A DNA stretch of 64,000 nucleotides from Aureobasidium sp. EXF-3400 (Eukaryota > Ascomycota > Dothideomycetes > Dothideales > Saccotheciaceae), in contig SWBL01000241.1 in the NCBI GenBank assembly GCA_024195585.1, positions 17,458 through 81,457 of the forward strand, in the 5' to 3' direction. Each line of letters starts with the position of its first letter. The stretch's first letter is position 1. The translations under genes and the position numbers were made by a program. Below are positions 51,806 to 64,000 of this stretch, piece after piece. The notes beneath the pieces were generated by a model. It had not been told where the DNA came from, did not search any database, and worked only from the letters and a program-made list of their open reading frames with translations.

Positions 51806-52615
51806 GGAAGAACCACTACGACAGATGAGGAAGACGTGAAGTACGAAGCAAGGAATCGGAATAACGAAGACGACACGAAGAGAAGGAGGATACGATACCC
51901 GGCAAAGGAAGACATAATGTATACTGTCGCGCCGCCATATGCTTTCCGCCGCAGTTCAGGGCTCACCAGGAGTTCAAGACATCGAGACGTACATGTAGTT
52001 CGTCTTGCGCTCACATTGCTTGATGCATTTCACGGTGTTTATTTTGCTTTGCCTTTTCTGCATTCAAAATGTTCAGAAGTCGATGGGCAAACTACGTTTT
52101 GTGGCTTCCCTCAGCTCTTCGCGGATAAGGGCTTTTTTTTTCTTCTCTATGATGCAAAATGTATATAGCAAGAATCCGACTATTGAGACAATCACGACAA
52201 GCAAACTTCGTGCCTGCCTCGAGCATCTCTATTCTCATCATTGTCTGAAATGTTCTTGAGTGTCTTTTCGTCGTATAGCTGACGTGACTTGGAACGATGG
52301 CTGGACAAGAAACAGTCTCAGTTTCTTTGACGACGCTCAAAGAAGAAAGCAGACTTTTATGTCTCTTGTGTGTAGTTGGACTTTAAGACAAGCAGTACCC
52401 TTAGTGCAACAAGACAATGGTTGTTAGATGGCCTCCTGAAGAGGGTAAGTATATATCTCGGTGTATTGCGTCCTTGACTTTATGACATTCTTGTTTTCGA
52501 TATCAATATCCACAAGGCCAACCCTACAATCTCTTGTTTGATCTGACGATAACTACTACTATCATTCCGTGCACTTTGCTCACTCTCAAAGTTGCGACGA
52601 AATCAAATCCCGATC
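51806..52615. other. Intergenic with T-rich tract
   Basis: About 810 bases. A run of about ten T occurs near 52130-52141. No supported gene. Confidence 0.45.
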
Positions 52616-53262
52616 ATGTCACCACAATCAGCCCCAGAACAGCCAGAGAGTCCAGAGTTGTCTTCTACAGACTCTACCTCGTCGACAAACTGCACGGATG
52701 AGACTGTTTCCAACGACATTCGTCGTTACTCTACTGTAGAGCGGTTTTTTCGTTGCATAGATGCTGTAAGTATTTTGATTCTGTCTTGGACGGATCTCAG
52801 CTTTACTTTTTGCTTTTCCTTGGTTTTGTCTCTTGTCTTGTCTTGTCCTGCCCTTTTTTCCGCCGTCTCCTGTCACTGCATCCGACGACTAATCTTCCTT
52901 TTCCCTACTTATAGTATACCACCGCTCTCAACACCCTCGAATCTAACCTCCTCACCATCAACCGCGAAAAAACAGCTCTTGCCCTTACCTACACAATCAC
53001 GAAGTTTGAAGCAACAACTCTATCCGAAGCAGAAGTCATCCAAGCTCGGAAATTGCGCAGAAGGTATTGGAGGGAGAGACGGAGAGTTCATGGTAGAGAA
53101 AAACATTTGCAGAATCAACTCATCGTCTTGACGAGATGGGTTAACAAGTTGAAGAGGGATATTGAGGAATTCGTAAAGGAGGACGAGGGAGGTAGCAGAG
53201 ATGAGGACGAGGATGAGGATGAGGATACGACGGAGGATGAGGATATGGGAGATGCAGCCTGA
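52616..53262 (+). CDS. Small coiled-coil protein with acidic tail
   Basis: Model join(52616..52765, 52915..53262), 165 residues, phase 0, 149-nt intron with GTAAGT donor and CTTATAG acceptor. The start ATG 52616 gives MSPQSAPEQPESPELSSTDS. Exon 2 is almost entirely helical: YTTALNTLESNLLTINREKT, then EATTLSEAEVIQARKLRRRY and HLQNQLIVLTRWVNKLKRDI. It ends in an Asp/Glu repeat encoded by GAGGATGAGGAC-type codons (53200-53250). No family is recognised. The coiled coil suggests oligomerisation. Confidence 0.5.
53200..53250 (+). repeat. GAGGA(T/C) low-complexity tract
   Basis: Repeated GAGGAT/GAGGAC hexamers encode the acidic C-terminal tail of the coiled-coil protein. A simple coding repeat. Confidence 0.7.
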
Positions 53263-53611
53263 GATACGCTACAGAGCTGTCCAGGAGGATCAGGCCAATT
53301 TGTGTGGTATCCTTTTCTCCCTATCCTTTGTTGTTTATCTGCCAGGCATGCGCGGCTGTGGTTTAGTACACCAGAGTCCTCGATGCTATCGCAAGAAAAC
53401 TACTCAAGAAGATCAACAGGAGAAGATTAGACAGTAGGGTCGGGAAGACGGTCGGGCTGGAAAAAGTCGACGGGATAACATGAAAGGAGCAGAGAAGATA
53501 GCAGGGTCAATCGAAGAAACACTCCGCAAAAGCCAAAAGCAAGCAAAACAATATTTCAGTCTCTCACTGTAACAGAAACTTAAAAGCTGAGGTAAAAAGA
53601 AAAACAACAAG
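53263..53611. other. Intergenic region downstream of tRNA 3' end
   Basis: About 350 bases. An A/T-rich stretch immediately past the tRNA 3' end would supply a T-run terminator on the minus strand (AAAAAGAAAAAC at 53594-53606 on plus). No gene seen. Confidence 0.4.
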
Positions 53612-53757
53612 CACCGTGAGCAGGAATCGAACCTGCGACCTCCCGATCCTCGAGAAAGTAATTAGGGATTTAGGAAAGCGAATTTAGGGACTTAGGTAAG
53701 CGGTTTTAGGGACTTAGGTTACCGGATCGGGTGTGCTGACCACTGCACCACCACGGC
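53612..53757 (-). tRNA. tRNA gene with 73-nt insert in anticodon loop
   Basis: Read on the minus strand, the gene folds as a complete 73-nt cloverleaf plus a 73-nt insert. The acceptor stem GCCGTGG/TCACGGT has G-U pairs at both ends. The D arm is GTGC/GCAC, and TGGTGCAGTGG is a perfect A box. The anticodon stem is CCCGA/TCGGG (extended to CCCGATC/GATCGGG). The T arm GCAGG/CCTGC has loop TTCGATT, and GGTTCGATTCC is a perfect B box. The discriminator is G. The insert lies between plus positions 53649 and 53724. If it follows the usual position 37/38 the anticodon reads CGG (Pro), but then base 33 is C instead of the near-universal U. I therefore leave the isotype open. Confidence 0.7.
53660..53724. 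repeat. Three 21-22-nt TTAGGG-containing tandem repeats
   Basis: Units at 53660-53680, 53681-53702 and 53703-53724 share the pattern TTTAGGGACTTAGGTAAGCG with few differences. TTAGGG begins at 53662, 53684 and 53706, exactly 22 nt apart. The array makes up almost the whole tRNA insert. TTAGGG is also the telomere unit of most filamentous ascomycetes, which may be coincidence. Confidence 0.85.
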
Positions 53758-54170
53758 TTCTTGGCTTGTTGAAGGAGACAGAAAAAACATTGTATATAAA
53801 GGTTGCAAGAAACAGTGGGTCGTGACGGGAGGGAAGAGATCGCATGAGGGAGTTTTGGTAGTCAGCAGATCTTGGCAAAGCATATTCGACGCGACATGAT
53901 GCTCAACAAGCATACAACCAACATCGGGCTCGAAGTTTAGTTGGCGAAGAATAACATCGGTAGCCACCCCTCAGAGAAGTGATTCGTAGATAGTGATGAT
54001 CAAAATATAAAAGGATGCCAGGGTTGGACGAAGGGCCTCGGAGAAAAGTGAAGGTTGGGATACCACTCAAGGTGTGGATCGAAGACTTGAAGAAGAAAAT
54101 TGAGACAGTGGTTCAGGAGGAAAGTTTTGAAGGTGATAGTATCGAGGGAGGAACACAGGGGGTGGTCGGT
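53758..54170. other. Intergenic, one doubtful plus-strand frame
   Basis: About 410 bases upstream of the tRNA. A TATAAAA element near 54005 precedes an ATG at 54015 that opens a 94-residue frame running antisense into the next gene. I do not call it a gene. Confidence 0.4.
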
Positions 54171-56504
54171 TTACAGTGTTCGTCGAGTGTTGGTCCGAAG
54201 CAGACTAGAGTAAGCCGTGGCTTCTGGCTGATCAATCAGGGTCACGCTAGAAGATACAGATGCCTTCTCCGCGAGTTGTTCTCTGGTGTCGCCGAGTAGC
54301 ACTCGAGCTTTTGCGAGGCGCTTTGGAAGAGGTTCGCTTCCGTCGCCTTCATTCTCTAGTATCTCTTCGCTCATGGTTTTTTTGATGCGCAGTATTGTCG
54401 AGAAGTTGTTACTGTATGCGCTGCCGTTGGACAATAATGCTATGGTGCCGATTGCTACGGCTATCGAGGTGAAACCGATGGCTAAACCGTAGGCAATCCA
54501 CAGGATACGGCTATTGTAGACGTAGACGTTACGATAAGACGTGAATGTGACGGTTTCATTGGGTGTAGGTGCATAAGGAGAAGAATAGTTTGGTCTAAGC
54601 AAATCGACATTAGTTTGTCTGTATACTTTGAGCCAATACATGTAATGTACTCACTGGAGATATTGCTCGCTCAGCAAGCTAAGAGTGATGTTCTGGAACA
54701 TATCCTCCAGTGCTTTTGCAAGAGGTCCACGGCTGGTGAAGTTCTTCGTGTCTGACAGACCCAGGTAACTCGTTCCATTCGATTCTTCAGATAAAGTGGC
54801 AAGATCCAGAAAGCCGCTATTAGGACTCCAAGTTTGAATGAAAGACAACTCGTTCGTGTCTAAAAGTACGGTTTGAGCGATGTTGGAGTTGTATGTTACT
54901 TCCGGGTAAGGCAGCGTGACTCCACCAAGGCCGACACTGCCTTGGACTAATTTTCCGAATGCATCTGCGATACTTTGATAAGCAAGGAGTCTGACCAGAC
55001 TTGGGTCAAACTCGCATTGCTTGTTAATGATGTTCAAGGTGCTGCAACTCGTATTTGCCATGTTACTGAAGCCTTCAAGATAATCACCACCACCAATCGC
55101 CAATGCGATTGGCCCTGTGACACAATCTACCGGCTCAAATGGCTGTGACTCGGAAGACACCGTATGAGAGATCCCAATACTCTGAGAACCGTCGGTATAG
55201 TTGAAGTTCGCGACGAAGGAAGTGTTCAAGAACTGACACTGCAGCAATGTCGCACTGTTGAACCATTTTGCTGCTGTACCGTTGGTCTTAGAGAGCGCCT
55301 GGTTGTAGCTCTCACCATTGCCATTGTACGAACCGGTATTGGAACCCCACAAATCACATCCACCGGAGATTGTGTGAGTCGGCATATCAACACTGTTGCT
55401 GAACATGGCAGGGATGACTGCGACATAGACCGCCGCAGGTGTGCCATTGGATAAGCTTCCTGACTGGAGCACCAGGGAATCGTTCTGTTTGACGAAAGGG
55501 ACAAACGTTTGCGCGGTGGGCGTCCACGCCAAGTAGCCAAATGAATCCTGGCATCTTGATCCATCATCAAGATAGTCCCATACACTAGCCCAGATGTCTT
55601 CGCGTACGTGTCCTTCGACGTTGCTGCACTGTAATGATGGACCCCAGAAGTCCATACTCCAGCTAGTGTTCAGTGAAGGTGGTGTGATTGGCAGGACCTG
55701 ACCTTGCGCAGCTACTGCAGCGGCAACGCGTTCTACCAGTTGACCAGGCCCTCTGTAGCAGTATTCGGTATAGTTCGCTGTGGGACCGGAAGGGTCACCA
55801 ACTCCAAGCGGAGACAGGAAGTCATAATTGGTGAAATCGAATTTGGGAACGGTAGTCAATCTTGTCGCTTGAACAGCGATGTTCTGCACCGAAAGCGTCG
55901 CTGGCGTCACGATCGATGCAATAGGTATGGACCTGAGCGATACGTTATCAAGAGTCGATGTGTACATATATCACTAATCCTGGACTTACCAAGCGATGAC
56001 TGCCATGAACAGGAGTAAAGGATATTTGACCCAAACGCGAACTTTGGCGAACCCCAGCACGTTTCCCAGAATGCAAAATGTCGTGTCGAGGGTTGACAAG
56101 CATTGCCCCTTCTTTGAGGCCCTGGCGGAATGCCAGAATGCCTGTATATAGGCCGTTGAAACAGCCAGAGCAAGCATAGCCTTGACTAAGAAAGCAAATG
56201 TATTGCCGATTGCAGTATTGACTTCTTGCTTAGAAATCTTGTTCCCAGCAATCGCGTGGTAATATCCCGTTGGAGTATTAGTTCCAGCTAAATTCGAGTA
56301 GAAGAGATGATGCCCAAGAGATAGCATGCATCCGACAAGGAAAGCAGTAACCATTGTTGTTGGAGTGACCCAATGAATGGCCTTCTGCGGCTTCATACTG
56401 GCTTCTCTTGGCTCAAGAAGTGGTTGGTAAGAACGAAGAACAGACACGACGGAGCGAGGATGAGCCTGGATATTTATCGGTGAAGCTGGAAAGAAGGAGG
56501 CCAT
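54171..56504 (-). CDS. Large fungal multi-pass membrane glycoprotein
   Basis: Three exons, complement(join(54171..54594, 54655..55932, 55990..56504)), 738 residues. Exon 1 holds two or three helices (VTPTTMVTAFLVGCMLSLGH; NTFAFLVKAMLALAVSTAYI; WVKYPLLLFMAVIAW). A large extracellular region of about 450 residues follows, with many N-glycosylation sites (NYTEY, NDSL, NTSF, NFTS). A last helix (ILWIAYGLAIGFTSIAVAIG with TIALLSNG) leads to a cytosolic tail containing SNNFSTILRIKK and EPLPKRLAKARVLLGD. The N-terminal IVTPATLSV and C-terminal SFSTIL-like blocks belong to a fungal family whose members are sometimes labelled formylmethionine-deformylase-like, although no deformylase motif is present. 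The function is unknown. Confidence 0.75.
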
Positions 56505-57005
56505 CGAGCAACTATCTGTACGCTCTTCGAGGTCACACCTCAGCCTCGTGCACCCCGCTTGTTTCAGGCCGGCGAGGCTGCATGTACTTGTAGGAGTACA
56601 GGTCTTTTAACCACAAGCAGGGACTGCAGCCAATTGAGAGTGCTTTTCGGGTCCGTAAAAAAAGTAATGTGCAAGCCACACCCTCATCCAGGTCTGTCCG
56701 TTTGTGTTGCGGCATGCGGAACCTATCAAAAGTCGCTATCTTTGGCTAGATCGGGAGCACCCAGCCGACGAGATCGCCCACAGAAAGTGTCAACGCGTCG
56801 AGCAGGGAGTAGGCAATCTCGAATTGCTTTTCCAACTATGGCCAGGGTCAGTAACCAATTTATTGGCCTCTCCCGTGCTAGAGACTATTCAAGTGCGACT
56901 GTAACAATACACAATAGTATCTGGGAGAGCGCTGTTTCCACAGAGAGAGTGGCATTTGACGCATTTCCGCGGACAACATCATTTCCAGGATAATATTGTG
57001 CATTT
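56505..57005. other. Intergenic region
   Basis: About 500 bases between the membrane glycoprotein start and the regulator's stop codon. The missing C-terminal exon of the regulator would have to lie here, but I could not find a convincing one. Confidence 0.4.
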
Positions 57006-58593
57006 TTACAGCTGCCATCTGGCGGGGTTATGGACACGGAGAGTATCATCTAAGAAGTGACTTACAATACCCAACCCATGATACTCCATGGCGGCTGATG
57101 GAAGTGTCTTGAGAACATTGTGAAGAGAAGCGGCAATCTGTATGGGGTAAGTGTAGGAGTACGAAGGATCCATCGACTTGGAAGAGATCAAGCCGAGCCT
57201 CAAAGCTGTCTGCCAGACCATTAGTCGAAGCCACTGCTGCGTGATCAGGACGTCGGCTCGTTGAATCTCAGATACGTTGGTTAGATTCAGAACACGGCAA
57301 AGCTGTTCCTGCAATTTAGCAAGCTCGATGTATTCTTTGTCGGTACCTCCAGATAGAGAAAGCTTGCTTCTAGCCTGAATATAATTCAGATCAAGCAAGG
57401 AGAATAGATGGAACAACATGCTGAGACCAGTCGAGATTGCAGAATCTTCGCCTGGTAGTTTGTCACAAAGCAACTCAGGTGCGGAGAGTATACTGACAGG
57501 AAATGTATCATGTGTACAGGCACCGCGTTCACTGATATACAACAGTGCATAGATGCGTTGTCTGCGGAGTCTCTCGGTTGGCTGCAACTTCATGTCTCCT
57601 CCAACGGTATCCATACCCGCCGCCTGAGCCGAGGTGATAGCTTCCCTAACATAAAACCAGGAGTTCTTGCGACACTTGAGATCGAAGTATGTGACAGCAA
57701 TAAAAAGCGAGGTCAAAACGTCTTCAACTGCAGCATTCTCGATGTATGACGAGGAAATACGGTCTTGAAGGCACTGTCGAATGTATCTGCGAGCAGCAAA
57801 GGTTCTTTTTTTCCAGATTCATCGCGGGCCAGGCATCCACAGCCATTAAGGTAAGTGCAGATATGGACCATAGAAGCCTGGTTTCGGCTCCCTGTAGAGA
57901 ATTGCGGTTGTCCAAAAGCGATCGCAGATATCCATCATCCACAACGGGGCATACGGCATACATCTTGTCAAAAAAGAGGTTGACACCGTGCTCGATCTCA
58001 TACCAACTTGTAGCAGAGGAGATAACATCGCGATCAACAGCAGTTGCATTTTCGAGTCGGCTGCAGATTGAGAATAGGGAGGAATCACCTGTCAGTCTCT
58101 GACCCTGCAGTGGAAGCGTTGACGTTGATGAGAGCACGTTCTGGGCAAAGTCATTAAATGTAAAATATGCATCATCGATAAAACTTTGTGGCGAAGAGTG
58201 GTTATCATGAGCATTCAATGCTGTGTGGACAGATCGCGCTGGTGCCGATATACCAGTATATGGAAGATCTGTACTAGCGACATGACTTGGACTAGCTGCG
58301 ACGGTAGACTGATGGCTTTCGAAGATTCGCTCGGTGTTGTCGAATTGAGATGTACCCGGATTGTGAGGTGGTGCTGATTCTTTCGTCTGTGAGCGAGACG
58401 AGTCTTTCGGTTCGTTGATGACTCTGCCTGTTCCTGGCCTCGGGCCCCGTCGTTTTCTGATGGTATCAAACGCACATGGCAGGTTATGACTCTTGCATCG
58501 ATCGCATGGCATACCATAGTTGCACCTGACTTTGCGCCGCCGGCATTGATCGCATGGATTTTTTTTCTCCTTGGTGGAACCTTTGGTCGACAT
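57006..58593 (-). pseudogene. Zn2Cys6 regulator, MalR/AmyR-like, frameshifted
   Basis: The start at 58593 gives MSTKGSTKEKK followed by the binuclear zinc cluster CDQCRRRKVRCNYGMPCDRC ending NLPC, and an IRKRRGPRPGTG basic stretch as in starch/maltose regulators. The fungal regulatory domain follows (SICSRLENATAVDRDVISSA, DGYLRSLLDNRNSLQGAETR). The frame shifts at an A7 run (T7 on plus, 57806-57812). Downstream, family-like sequence continues in another frame (YIRQCLQDRISSSYIENAAV, FIAVTYFDLKCRKNSWFYVR, ALLYISERGAC). The protein ends early, just after EYHGLGI and a GTAAGT donor, without the usual C-terminus. It could be a real pseudogene or a homopolymer sequencing error. Its position beside a maltase supports a maltose-regulator origin. 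Confidence 0.65.
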
Positions 58594-59117
58594 TTTACTT
58601 CCTGTCGTACATCATGGTTTGTATATTGTGGTTGATGTAGCGGAGAGGGAAGTGGCACGAGTCTTGGGAACGGCCCCCGGGCTTACTGTAATTGCCAAAG
58701 GAACTTGATTTCTTAGACTACTGGCGCACGGCACGGTTATATACACAATCCGCCAAGAAGAGCCTTGGCTCCGGCATCGTAATAACACTTACGCGAGAGT
58801 CATGGTGCGGCTGTAACCCTGCTTATATAATGGTTTGTTCTTCTATCGGAAGGTACGAGAATATAATACTATCAAAAGACACAATTGCTCTACAATTGGT
58901 TACAGGACCATGGAGAAAGCTATAATGGGTCTTTCTCAGTTGGTATTACGTATTTTCGGTAACTATCGTGCATTTGCATAGTTACACTGTGATAGTCTCT
59001 GGAGAGTGGGGAGTCATCACAATGGAAATTGATCATGCAGACCTTTCACACAACCTGCAATATCGTATTCAGAAAACTGTAAGTACGGACTACATAATTC
59101 TTTCATTCTAAATTCTC
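58594..59117. other. Regulator promoter region
   Basis: About 520 bases between the regulator start and the alpha-glucosidase stop. No additional gene. Confidence 0.45.
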
Positions 59118-61951
<2,834 letters not shown>

Positions 61952-63701
61952 ATGAGGGGCTGTTCCTTCGGGGACAGCAATGATGATCCACGCAATGCTA
62001 GTGTTACACCTCAAGATATCAATCATCTTCCAGGGGTCGACACCAACGTCGCTGCAAAGGCAGCAAGAGCAACCCAGTCTGAAGTATCGATGACACTCTT
62101 GTAGGCCATTAAGACATATCCCAAGGCCATTGGATGGTCGGTTCTCATATAGACTTGTATTGTAAGTCTAGGTCCGCAAGTTTTTGTGACAGTGCTAATC
62201 TTATCCCTTACAGACGGAAGTCTTCGACATTGTCCTTATCAACTCGTTGATGGCACTTCCAGCTTTCCAACTTCGCTTCAATGAGCGCTGACCCAATGGC
62301 GGTTACCAGATCAGTACTACCTGGCAATCTGGACTTTCAAACGGTGCTTTGGTTGGCGAAGTGCTGGGTCTTCTGTTCATTGGTTATATCGTGGAACGCA
62401 TCGGCTACAAGAAGACCATGATTGGAACTCTCACCCTTCTAAATGGTCTTATCTTCATTATCTTCTTTGCACAGAGTCTTCCTATGCTGCTTGTGGGCGA
62501 GATTCTCATGGGTATTCCTTGGTAAGTTAGTGGTAATCCTGGAACACTGCATGTGGCCTCTGCTAACACGCTTTTCCAGGGGAGCCTTCCAGACCTTGAC
62601 GACCACCTACGCAGCTGAAGTATATCCTGTCAGTCTCCGTGTGTATCTCACAACCTACGTCAATCTTTGCTGAGTCATCGGTCATTTTCTTTCCTCGGCT
62701 GTTCTCAAGAGTGTTGCAAACAAGACCGGGCCCATCGGCTACAAATTACCTTACCGGCTCCAGTGAATCTGGCCTCTTCCTTCACCCATTGGCATTGCGT
62801 TGGCACCAGAGTCGCCATGGTGGCTAATCCGCAACAACCGTCCAGAAGAAGCTAAGAAGCAAGTTTTGCGCTTGACATCTCGCAACCAGACTGATTCTGG
62901 CTTCAACGCCGATGAAACACATGATGATCTTCACCAACGAACTCGGGAAAGCGAGTACCGAAGGAACGAGTTACTGGGACTGCTTCAAAGGCACTGATCT
63001 TCGTCGTACGGAGATTGTTTGTGTTGTCTGGGGCATCCAGACCATGTACGGTGCTTCTTCGTTCACTGGCTACTCCACCTATTTCTTCGAACAAGCTGGT
63101 CTGGATGTATCTTCTGCTTTCTCTATGTCGTTGGGTCAGTACGGTCTTGGCGCTGTAGGAACACTTCTCTCATGGGTCTTGATGATGAAGTTCGGTCGCC
63201 GCGCACTCTACCTCAGGGGACAGATCGCCATGGCAAGCATTCTGCTGATCGTCGGATTCCTTGGCATTGCACCCAGGAGCATGGAAGGTGCTCAGTGGGG
63301 TATCGGGGCCATGATCCTAAGCTATACATTCGTCTACGACATGACCGTCGGTCCAGTCTGGTAAGCCTCAACATGCCTTGCCCTGTCTCGTCCTGCTATA
63401 CTGACTCCTGATCCAGCTACTCCCTCGTCGCCAAATTCTCCTCTACTCGTTTGCGCAACAAAACCGTGGTGAACTGGGGCGCCAAAGCCGGGTTCTTCTG
63501 GGCTGGCACCGGAGCTTGTGTGCAGTATGGACATACTTCCGCGTTCCAAAGCCAAAGGGCAGGACATAAGCTGAGATGGATATGCTATTCGAGGCTAAGG
63601 TCGCGGCAAGGAAGTTCAGTGACACTGGTGTTGAGAGTTTCGATGATATTGTGGTGTACGAGAAGAGTTCTGTCGAGTACGTCCACAGAATCGTGGGTTG
63701 A
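61952..63701 (+). pseudogene. Maltose permease (MFS alpha-glucoside:H+ symporter) pseudogene
   Basis: Blocks of a MAL-type permease appear in order: AIKTYPKAIGWSVL, VFDIVLINSLMALPAFQ, YQISTTWQSGLSNGALVGEV, LVGEILMGIPWGAFQTLTTT, ALAPESPWWLIRNNRPEEAK, GTSYWDCFKGTDLRRTEIVC, QTMYGASSFTGYSTYFFEQA, VYDMTVGPVCYSLVAKFSST and NWGAKAGFFWAGTG. The frame is broken by stops at 62102, 62150, 62289, 62671, 62764 and 63567, a frameshift near 62908-62925, an internal deletion of about 25 codons near 63465, and a second frameshift near 63505-63530. Three introns keep good splice sites (starting about 62162, 62522 and 63361). The start near 61952 is a guess; the terminal stop is at 63699-63701. Confidence 0.85.
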
Positions 63702-63908
63702 GAAGGGCATTTCCATGCCCTTCATGCACAACTCAAGCCTTTGAGTCAGAGTGTGCGCTTTAGACTGCAAGATGTGTTGATACATGATTGAATGCAAAAA
63801 CATTTCTCGAAATATCACAGCCTATGATCCCTGGGCCTTATGAATCCCATCACGCTTGAGACGAGACAACAAGCTGCAAGCAAAACCAAAAGCAAAAGAA
63901 CAAACGAA
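63702..63908. other. Spacer between permease pseudogene and 5S rRNA
   Basis: About 200 bases. The A-rich stretch at 63880-63908 gives T-runs on the minus strand, suitable as the RNA polymerase III terminator of the 5S gene. Confidence 0.5.
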
Positions 63909-64000
63909 ACGTACAGCAGCAGGGATTCCCACGTGGTCACCCACCGTAGTACTAATCTGCCGTTCAACTGCTTATGTATGGCAGAGCGGACGGGATGCCC
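63909..64000 (-). rRNA. 5S ribosomal RNA, 5' end beyond the window
   Basis: The minus strand reads GGGCATCCCGTCCGCTCTGC, then GCAGATTAGTACTACGGTGG and GTGACCACGTGGGAATCCC, ending GCTGCTGTACGT. This matches fungal 5S rRNA from loop A to the 3' end, including the internal control region. About 25-30 nt of the 5' end lie beyond base 64000. Single 5S genes scattered between protein genes are typical of filamentous ascomycetes. Confidence 0.93.

Noticed and set aside
53660..53724. Internal telomere
   Set aside because: Only three TTAGGG units spaced by 16 other bases, inside a tRNA, with genes on both sides. A real telomere array would be uninterrupted TTAGGG.
54015..54299. 94-residue plus-strand frame after a TATAAAA element
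   Set aside because: More than a third overlaps the 3' exon of the membrane glycoprotein on the other strand, and the second half has random composition. Kept only as a possible fragment in the findings.
56505..57005. C-terminal exon of the Zn2Cys6 regulator
   Set aside because: The GTAAGT after EYHGLGI invites a further exon, but no downstream acceptor leads to family-like sequence.

Overview
The window looks like nuclear DNA of a filamentous ascomycete (Pezizomycotina, perhaps a dothideomycete; the class is a guess). Most genes carry short introns of about 45-100 nt with GTAAGT/GTATGT donors and CTAAC-like branch sites. Genes lie singly on both strands. Fungus-restricted families are present (DUF3405, DUF3632, DUF4246, GT15, GH95, Zn2Cys6 regulators), and a dispersed 5S rRNA gene sits at the right edge. 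There is no bacterial operon, phage, CRISPR array or intact transposon.

0-20 kb: mostly housekeeping genes. These are a divergent 14-3-3-like protein, a six-BRCT Rtt107/Brc1 DNA-damage scaffold, and three membrane-traffic genes in 3.2 kb (VPS25, USE1, SEC28). A 2EXR/F-box-like protein, an aldo/keto reductase and a small mitochondrial-type membrane protein follow. Next is a divergent pair: a GH95 alpha-L-fucosidase without signal peptide and an MFS sugar transporter. Their shared promoter holds three CreA-like boxes within 38 bp.

21-26 kb: a decayed stretch. An F-box pseudogene carries three in-frame TAA codons and a frameshift, and a wax-synthase-like acyltransferase remnant carries a stop and a frameshift. 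Between them are an intact VAMP7-type R-SNARE and an unknown Q/N-rich protein.

26-46 kb: an NADP-type zinc alcohol dehydrogenase, a Dal5-type MFS permease, two Golgi-type II glycosyltransferase-like genes (DUF3405 and GT15), DUF3632, DUF4246, a five-exon HXXXD acyltransferase, a SUMO-interacting-motif protein, an IFI6/27-like hydrophobic protein and a fatty-acid-hydroxylase-family membrane protein.

46-57 kb: a 1031-residue protein with a C-terminal alpha/beta hydrolase, a Cys-rich single-pass surface protein, a small coiled-coil protein, a tRNA gene interrupted by three 22-nt TTAGGG-containing repeats, and a large multi-pass membrane glycoprotein.

57-64 kb: a maltose-utilisation cluster of the malR-malT-malP type. 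The cytosolic alpha-glucosidase is intact. The adjacent Zn2Cys6 regulator is frameshifted at an A7 run, and the divergent maltose permease is a pseudogene with about nine lesions. This decaying cluster, the fucosidase/transporter pair and the tRNA insert are the most interesting parts. All splice models were deduced by eye.
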